Shown here piece after piece: positions 58,130-64,000 of a stretch of 64,000 bases of DNA; positions within the stretch are counted from its first letter, which is position 1, and every line of letters starts with the position of its first letter. The stretch is from Stomorhina lunata. Its lineage: Eukaryota; Arthropoda; Insecta; Diptera; Rhiniidae. Under the pieces are notes generated by a model. The model did not search any database. It was not told the DNA's origin and was given only the letters and a program-made list of their open reading frames with translations. Location: assembly GCA_933228675.1 (NCBI GenBank), contig OW121743.1:68467208-68531207 (forward strand), given 5' to 3'. The translations under genes were made by a program, and so were the position numbers.

Positions 58130-58375
58130 GTGCGGTTTTGCAACGCAGAACTGAAAAAATGTTTAAAGATTTTGAAAATACACGTGGTGGCAGCTTTAAT
58201 GGATCCATGCCAAAAAAATTTGCCGGCTTTGGGGAAGTATACTAAAATAATTCTACAAAACAAATCAAATTTAATTTTAGAAGAATTACAAAAATTAAAG
58301 TATATTGATATCAACGTCCATCTACCAGCAAATGTTCAAATCAATCTGAGAGACCCATCAAAAAGATCAAAGTAA
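58130..58375 (+). pseudogene. hAT transposase fragment, left of mariner copy 1
   Basis: An 81-codon frame with HVVAALMDPCQKNLPAL, resembling the hAT catalytic-core region where a DPR(F/Y)K motif precedes a Leu-rich helix. The stop codon TAA at its end is created by the TA target duplication of the mariner insertion. It lies in the same element, and upstream of, the dimerisation fragment at 59799-60026. Confidence 0.55.
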
Positions 58376-59652
58376 TGGGTGTTTTTTTAGAGGTATAGAA
58401 CTTCGAATTGAAATAAAACACAAGAAAATCGTTTTAATGTCCATCAATTTGGCTTTATTGGAAGGATAATTTTATGCCATTAATGTTTAAATATGATTTC
58501 GGGCATGTGGCCGCCGCGGCTGGCTCGAATAAAGCCAATTCTACAGGTCCAATTTTCAACTACTTTTTCGAGCATATGGGGCCGTATGTTGGCAATAATG
58601 CCACGAATGTTGGCTTCCAAGTCCCCTAACGTTTCTGGTTTGTTGGCGTAGACGAGCGACTTCACATATCCCCAAAGAAAATAATCCAGTGGTGTCAAAT
58701 CGCACGATCTTGGTGGCCAATTGACAGGTCCATTCCTCGAAATTATGCGCTCATCGAATGTTTCCTTCAATAAATCAATTGTGACGTGCGCTGTGTGGCA
58801 TGTAGCGCCGTCTTGTTGGAACCACGACTCATCCACATTCATGCCATCCAATTGGGGAACAAAATAGTCGGTTATCATGGCTCTATACCGGTCTTCATTT
58901 ATGGTAACTGACTCTCCAGCATTATTTCGAAAGAAGTATGGCCCAATGACTCCGCCAGCCCATAGAGCACACCAAACAGTCAATTTTTGTGGATGTAATG
59001 GCTTCTCAAGGGTCTCATATGGATTCTCTTCACTCCAAATGCGGCAATTTTGCTTGTTGACGTAGCCATTCAACCAAAAATGAGCCTCATTACTGAACAA
59101 AATTTTGCGATGAAAATCAGCATCGAGATCAATCTCATTTTCGGCCCATACACCAAAATCACGACGCATTGCACAAGCTGGATCTTGTAAGGTCGCAAGC
59201 CAAGATCTTTGCGCAAAATCTTCCATAAAGTTGATGGACAAAGCTCCAATTGCTGTGCACGGTGGCGAATCGATTCATTCGGGTCCTCTTCAACACTTTG
59301 CTCTACAGCAGCAATTGTTTCTTCGGTGCGCACTGTTCGACGTCGCTGCGGATGCGTATTATCATATAGAGTAAACGTAGTGCAAAAACGATCCATGGTT
59401 AACCGAATTAATTGCTCTGATGGACGATTATGTCGACCATAAAATGGACGGAGCTTGCGGTAAACTTCGCGAACTGAACCATTATTTTCGAAATAAATTT
59501 GCACGATTTGCAAGCGTTGTTCTTTTGTCAACCTGTTCATGATGAAATGGCAAACCAAACTAAATATTAATCACTTGACAGCTGACAAAAAGGCCGCCAG
59601 TTAAAAAAGTGATGCCAACTTGAAGTTCTATACCTCAATAAAAAACACCCGA
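58375..59652 (-). mobile_element. Tc1/mariner transposon copy 1
   Basis: 1278 bp flanked by the TA target duplication (58373-74, 59653-54). Read on the minus strand it begins TCGGGTGTTTTTTATTGAGG and ends CACCCAT. The inverted repeats run about 28 bp, with GAGGTATAGAACTT at each inner end. It is inserted in hAT element 1 and nearly identical to copy 2 at 61703-63006. Confidence 0.95.
58480..59543 (-). pseudogene. mariner transposase, disrupted by a 25-bp deletion (copy 1)
   Basis: The N-terminal part starts at MNRLTKEQ (ATG at 59541-59543), contains both helix-turn-helix motifs and stays in frame to YKIQLVQ near 59180. There a 25-bp deletion relative to copy 2, bounded by TGCA repeats, shifts the frame. 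The C-terminal part, in the second frame, keeps the catalytic core: the first Asp lies in an asparagine-variant motif (SNEAHFWLNG instead of SDEAHFW), and the QQDGATCH and SCDLTPLD motifs are intact. So besides the frameshift, the first catalytic Asp is changed to Asn. The copy is inactive but recent. Confidence 0.92.
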
Positions 59653-59798
59653 TATAATGTCATGATTTTTTTATAATTTTATATATATACATACTGGAAA
59701 ATTTCAAATACAAGACAACAAATGCTAGAATTCATAGGAACAATACCGTCTAATCTGAACAATAATATGGAACTTGAAATTCAAAAATATCTTGATAG

Positions 59799-60026
59799 CA
59801 AAGTTATCTCAATATTGCAAAAATAGCAAATTTATGTTTCAGGATACCAGCTACGTCAGCATCGTCGAAACAAGCCTTTTCATTTGCTGACAACTGTGTA
59901 AACCAAAAAAGAAGTTCCCTAAATCCTAACACAATAAAAAAGCAATTGTTTGTGCATGCACAAAATAAGAAAATGATGTATTCTGGTTTAAAAAACACGA
60001 TTTTTTTACTTTTGTATTCGGCTTAA
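59799..60026 (+). pseudogene. hAT transposase C-terminal dimerisation fragment
   Basis: One open frame reads IAKIANLCF, RIPATSASSKQAFSFADN, then QKRSSLNPNTIKKQLFVHAQNK written here only as its end (KKQLFVHAQNK). The hAT dimerisation domain typically has a (V/I)PATSA-S-E-R-FS core, then KR-x-L-P and LFL. Ser-Lys-Gln replaces the usual Ser-Glu-Arg. A stop at 59796 precedes the frame. It identifies the enclosing element as hAT, as its 8-bp target duplication already suggests. Confidence 0.85.
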
Positions 60027-60111
60027 AGCCGGCGCACAGCCGCCGCTGGTCCATTTTTCTCCAGCAGCCGCCGCCGATAATTTGTAGTCGGCTTCGCCAT
60101 CTGATGATAGG

Positions 60112-61139
60112 CTCACAGACAGGGCGATCAAATATTAGGCCAATATTTCACTTTTAAATATAATCTTACTATTTAAGGCTATTATAAGCAGCTTCTGCCC
60201 AAACGTGAAGATTTTACTCCATTTTTTAAAGTATTTTGATGATTGGTATCAAAATTGGCAACAATTTCCAATTATTAAACCAAATTGCCAATTTCTGAAA
60301 TATTTTTTTATTAGCCACGAAAGATCAAATATTATCCCTTAAAATAAGTCATCATTATAAAAATTGATTGAAACGTATTCTTTTGCGTGCAAACAAAAAA
60401 AAAACATAAGTAATTGTAAGATTTTTCAAATTCACTTTCATTTATCATCAAGAGTGATGCCTTCGCTCTACCCCTTAAATCCCCACTAGCTTTAACCATC
60501 AAAAATCCCATCATTTTCAAATTATGGGCATCTTCATTCCAAGGAGTTTGTATTCGTTTGTATAAATTTGTTGCAAAATGTTTTTCGTAGCAAAAGTGAT
60601 GGTGGCTTAACGGTTGTTTGTTGGCTGGTAGCATAACCAAGGGGATGTGATGTATTCACCAGGAACTTAACGGATGTGTATTAAAACGGAAGTAATTTTT
60701 CACACATGCGGCGAGACTCTGAGGTGTAATATTTTGTTTGTTTGTAGTTAAAAGTAACACTCAAGTTGTTTTTGCAAATTGTTTGCATGTACTTTATTTT
60801 TTTGTTCTTCTAAAATATTTCTTTACTTTCACTTTCACTTTTTCCTTTTCTCTTTCATTTGACTTCTTTCGTGTTGTTGGGGAAAATTTAATGTCATGTT
60901 AAGTTGTCTTTAGTCGACAGCTTCACTACTATATTCCCTTTGTTCATGATTGGAGGTGGGAGGGGGGCTTCAAAAATAAATCTCTACCTTAAGTTATTTT
61001 CATATTGTTGAGATTTGACAGGAGAAAATATATTTTATGTTTTCTCTTCAGTTCAACGACACGAATGAACGCACTTTGTTTTGCTACTTCTGATGGTTTG
61101 ATAATATTTGTTTGTTTAGGAAAATTTATAGGAAAAGCT
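60112..61139. other. single-copy-looking spacer
   Basis: Composition is more complex and less A+T-rich than elsewhere, notably 60440-60970. A 102-codon minus-strand frame (60332-60640) has no recognised domain. It might be host regulatory or intronic sequence; nothing proves it. Confidence 0.45.
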
Positions 61140-61702
61140 ATATCGAGGGTTTATATTCAAAAAGTGCTATCTACAAATTCACAATTTTACAGGAGAGCGA
61201 AAAAACTGTTTTTTGTCATTAACTATAAGAGTAGTAAATAAACTTTGTTTTACAATATCATACAAATTGGCGCTACGATTTTGTATAAATTAAGTTTTTT
61301 TTTACTTACTCCTATTAACTCCTTATATTTGCCCTTTTATAGTAGGTAGCACTTTTTACAAGTTAAAACTGTATCGTTTTAAATACTTAAGCAAGTAGAT
61401 AGCATTATTTTAACAACAAAAAATAAAATATTATGAACATTTATGCTTTTATCAATATATCACGAATTTTAATTAAAATAATAAGTTTTTTGAATAAAAC
61501 GAGATTCATTATAATTATATTAATAGAATTCAATGAATTCTCTTTCTTATATGACCTTTATTTACAATCTGTTAAGGTCAAAGGCCGAGCATATTTTAGA
61601 AATCCATGATTACAGTACGTTGTAGGGAATGTGGTCCATTTTGTTGGTTTATCACAAATTAAAATGTATATTTTATAACAATTGTTATTATTTCCACAAA
61701 TA

Positions 61703-63006
61703 TCGGGTGTTTTTTATTGAGGTATAGAACTTTAAGTTGGCATCACTTTTTTAACTGGCGGCCATTTTGTCAGCTGTCAGGTGATTAATATTTAGTTTGG
61801 TTTGCCGTTTCATCATGAACAGGTTGACAAAAGAATAACGCTTGCAAATCGTGCAAATTTATTTCGAAAATAATGGTTCAGTTCGCGAAGTTTACCGCAA
61901 GCTCCGTCCATTTTATGGTCGACATAATCGTCCATCAGAGCAATTAATTCGGTTAACCATGGATCGTTTTCGCACTACGTTTACTCTATGTGATAATACG
62001 CATCCGCAGCGACGTCGAACAGTGCGCACCGAAGAAACAATTGCCGCTGTAGAGCAAAGTGTTGAAGAGGACCCGAATGAATCGATTCGCCACCGTGCAC
62101 AGCAATTGGAGCTTTGTCCATCAACTTTATGGAAGATTTTGCGCAAAGATCTTGGCTTGCGACCTTACAAGATCCAGCTTGTGCAAGAATTAAAGCCGCG
62201 AGACCATGCAATGCGTCGTGATTTTGGTGTATGGGCCGAAAATGAGATTGATCTCGATGCTGATTTTCATCGCAAAATTTTGTTCAGTGATGAGGCTCAT
62301 TTTTGGTTGAATGGCTACGTCAACAAGCAAAATTGCCGCATTTGGAGTGAAGAGAATCCACATGAGACCCTTGAGACGCCATTACATCCACAAAAACTGA
62401 CTGTTTGGTGTGCTCTATGGGCTGGTGGAGTCATTGGGCCATACTTCTTCCGAAATAATGCTGGAGAGTCAGTAACCATAAATGGAGACCGGTATAGAGC
62501 CATGATAACCGACTATTTTGTTCCCCAATTGGATGGCATGAATGTGGATGAGTTGTGGTTCCAACAAGACGGCGCTACATGCCACACAGCGCACGTCACA
62601 ATTGATTTATTGAAGGAAACATTCGATGAGCGCATAATTTCGCGGAATGGACCTGTCAATTGGCCACCAAGATCGTGCGATTTGACACCACTGGATTATT
62701 TTCTTTGGGGATATGTGAAGTCGCTCGTCTACGCCAGCAAACCAGAAACGTTAGGGGACTTGGAAGCCAACATTCGTGGCGTTATTGCCAACATACGGCC
62801 CCATATGCTCGAAAAAGTAGTTGAAAATTGGACCTGTAGAATTGGCTTTATTCGATCCAGCCGCGGCGGCCACATGCCCGAAATCATATTTAAACATTAA
62901 TGGCATAAAATTATCCTTCCAATAAAGATAAATTGATGGACATTAAAACGATTTTCTTGTGTTTTATTTCAATTCGAAGTTCTATACCTCTAAAAAAAAC
63001 ACCCAT
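61703..63006 (+). mobile_element. Tc1/mariner transposon copy 2
   Basis: 1304 bp with the TA target duplication (61701-02, 63007-08). It begins TCGGGTGTTTTTTATTGAGG and ends AAAACACCCAT. It is in the opposite orientation to copy 1, about 2.1 kb away from it, so the two can pair as an inverted repeat of about 1.3 kb. Confidence 0.95.
61815..62900 (+). pseudogene. mariner transposase with an early stop (copy 2)
   Basis: From the conserved ATG at 61815 the frame would span 361 codons, but codon 8 is TAA (61836-61838) where copy 1 has CAA. Beyond it the frame is open for more than 350 codons. Numbered from that ATG, catalytic residues are Asp159 (FSDEAHFW), Asp252 (QQDGATCH) and Asp289 (SCDLTPLD), with 36 residues between the last two. 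Two helix-turn-helix regions lie in the first ~120 residues. A non-AUG restart at a TTG (61842) is conceivable but would drop the first helix. The function is cut-and-paste transposition at TA sites. Confidence 0.9.
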
Positions 63007-63208
63007 TATTTTTGATGTAGATAGCACTATTTTTTTGATTATGAAGACAACATTTGTAGATAGCACAAACACAATTTAAAAAAAAATGTTTTAGAATTAT
63101 TTTTGTTTCTTAAAATTTATATGACATATAAGCCAAGGAACACGTTTCTATTAAAAACCATTTTGGTCGAAAATGTAGATAGCACTTTTTGAATATAAAG
63201 CGTCGATA

Positions 63209-64000
63209 TGCTGTCCTTATATAGTAAGTAATGTCTTTGGATTTAATATATTTTTAAGGGGATTTTCAATTTTAAATATTTAAAATTTAGTTATGTTGAG
63301 GTTATTATTAAAGACTTGTGGAAAAGTTATAATATCATAGTAAGTCATTTTTATGTCTTATATGTGATAACGTTAAATTTAAAATATAAATGATGACAGA
63401 TGCGAAAATTTATAAGACTATTATGTAAATAAGTTTTGAGATTTTCCTGCTTTTGGATTATTCTATTAGTTACAGCCAATTATCCATGTTAACGGAAGTG
63501 TAATTGTCAATAGAGACGTTTTAAAGCTATAAAGCTACAACATATTTATTTTGTATTCAAAAGACTGCTGATATCGTATGTTGATACGTCTTACTAAATA
63601 GTAAATTTGAGGTTTTTGTGGCTTATTTGGTTAGCACGTCGACTGCTAAGCCAAACATAGCAGATTCGACTCTTAGTCACGGCATCAATTTCTGTCAATA
63701 TTAATTTCTATTAAAATAATTTGTTTAACAGCATTATCTATCTGCGGTAAGCCTAGAGCATTAACACGCCGTCGATGTAAAAGAAAAATAATTGGCTGGT
63801 GAACACAAAAAAAGAATGGGCAACTTCACTGTTCTAAACATACAAATACTAATACTAATACACTAGTATTAGTACTAATCATAGTTCTATTGCTAGTTAT
63901 ACTATAAATATTATAGTAATACTTTCGCTTGTAATACCTTCATAACTATTGGGATTTTTCAATATTAATTTTGTAACACTAACCAATCATTTTTCCCCAA
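63209..64000. other. A+T-rich spacer with one tRNA-like segment
   Basis: No gene was recognised. A short AATACTA/TAGTATTAGTA inverted patch lies at 63846-63880, similar in composition to the hexamer array of the first 5 kb. Confidence 0.5.
63615..63684 (+). other. tRNA-like segment
   Basis: GTGGCTTATTTGGTTAGCAC, GACTGCTAAGCC and GATTCGACTC follow the order of D arm, anticodon arm and T arm. The ends GTGGCT and AGTCAC can pair over 6 bp with one G-U. The anticodon stem does not close properly, so a working tRNA is unlikely. Confidence 0.35.

Larger units (their letters stand above)
56474..60111 (+). mobile_element. hAT-type transposon 1 with 8-bp target duplication, doubly interrupted
   Basis: The element (56482-60103) has ends CAGAGGGCGAAGCCG and CGGCTTCGCCATCTG. 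It is flanked by the 8-bp direct repeat ATGATAGG (56474-56481, 60104-60111). The first and last ~90 bp are markedly G+C-rich, with GCCGCCG, GCCGGC and AGCCGAC motifs in inverted order, probably transposase-binding sites. TIR element copy C and mariner copy 1 are inserted inside. Without them about 1.1 kb remains, including recognisable hAT coding remnants. It is non-autonomous. Confidence 0.93.
61140..63208. mobile_element. possible TIR element interrupted by mariner copy 2
   Basis: A 35-bp imperfect inverted repeat with a perfect 26-bp core (61151-61176 and about 63173-63198) encloses the segment; TATCGA lies outward on both sides. The motif GTAGATAGCAC recurs inside (61341, 61394, 63017, 63056 with minor changes). 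No target duplication was found, so a transposon is only one explanation. Confidence 0.45.

Noticed and set aside
58877..59442. Plus-strand frames inside mariner copy 1, and minus-strand frames 61913-62503 in copy 2
   Set aside because: Shadow frames antisense to the transposase; they appear in both copies only because the copies are nearly identical.
58130..60026. A host gene interrupted by transposons
   Set aside because: The RIPATSASS motif, inverted termini and 8-bp duplication show it is a hAT transposase remnant.

Overview
The window looks like intergenic or intronic, repeat-dominated DNA of a dipteran nuclear genome. The guess of a calyptrate (house-fly or blow-fly type) fly is inference. 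It rests on the strong A+T bias, the insect-type mobile elements, fly-like core promoter motifs and a dispersed family ending in a GGTGAAGGGTAT-type motif. No complete host gene is visible. The only host-gene candidate is a weak one: a TATA box, an initiator and a signal-peptide-like first exon at 44.9-45.1 kb.

Layout. 1-5 kb: two simple arrays, TCTG and a 12-bp AGTATC/AGTATT array, then a 230-bp foldback MITE. 7.1-15.6 kb: two blocks in which an ACATAGACTAAG 12-mer array, an A+T-rich ~30-bp satellite and a reverse-complement 12-mer array follow each other. 16.2-22.9 kb: a 28-29-bp satellite with a 5'-truncated non-LTR retrotransposon inserted in it. 24.3-26.8 kb: another ~30-bp satellite. 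27.2-33.9 kb: a complete Ty3/Gypsy retrotransposon with identical 341-bp LTRs, a 4-bp target duplication and one 1364-residue Gag-Pol frame. A foldback MITE sits in its leader. 35.0-37.0, 46.3-48.1 and 49.0-50.9 kb: three more ~29-bp satellites. 39 kb: a long CAGA microsatellite.

41.2-63.2 kb is a nest of DNA transposons. Two hAT elements each have an 8-bp target duplication. Three copies of a ~1.25-kb terminal-inverted-repeat (TIR) element carry tRNA-like modules. Two copies of a Helitron-like element insert between A and T with no target duplication, and one has an exact empty site inside the window. Two nearly identical Tc1/mariner copies are each inactivated by a different lesion. The nesting gives relative ages: hAT before the TIR element and mariner, and the TIR element before the Helitron-like element.

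The genes do not form a cellular pathway; they are self-replicating elements and their remnants. The feature that most deserves study is the satellite set. At least seven separately homogenised arrays have 28-31-bp units, most with a TCTATAGA palindrome inside A/T runs, but with a different variable segment in each array. Long open frames in the arrays (ISIS, LILI, CLSV, RHRL, VYVL repeats) arise because 4-bp and 12-bp units translate without stops; they were not called as genes.
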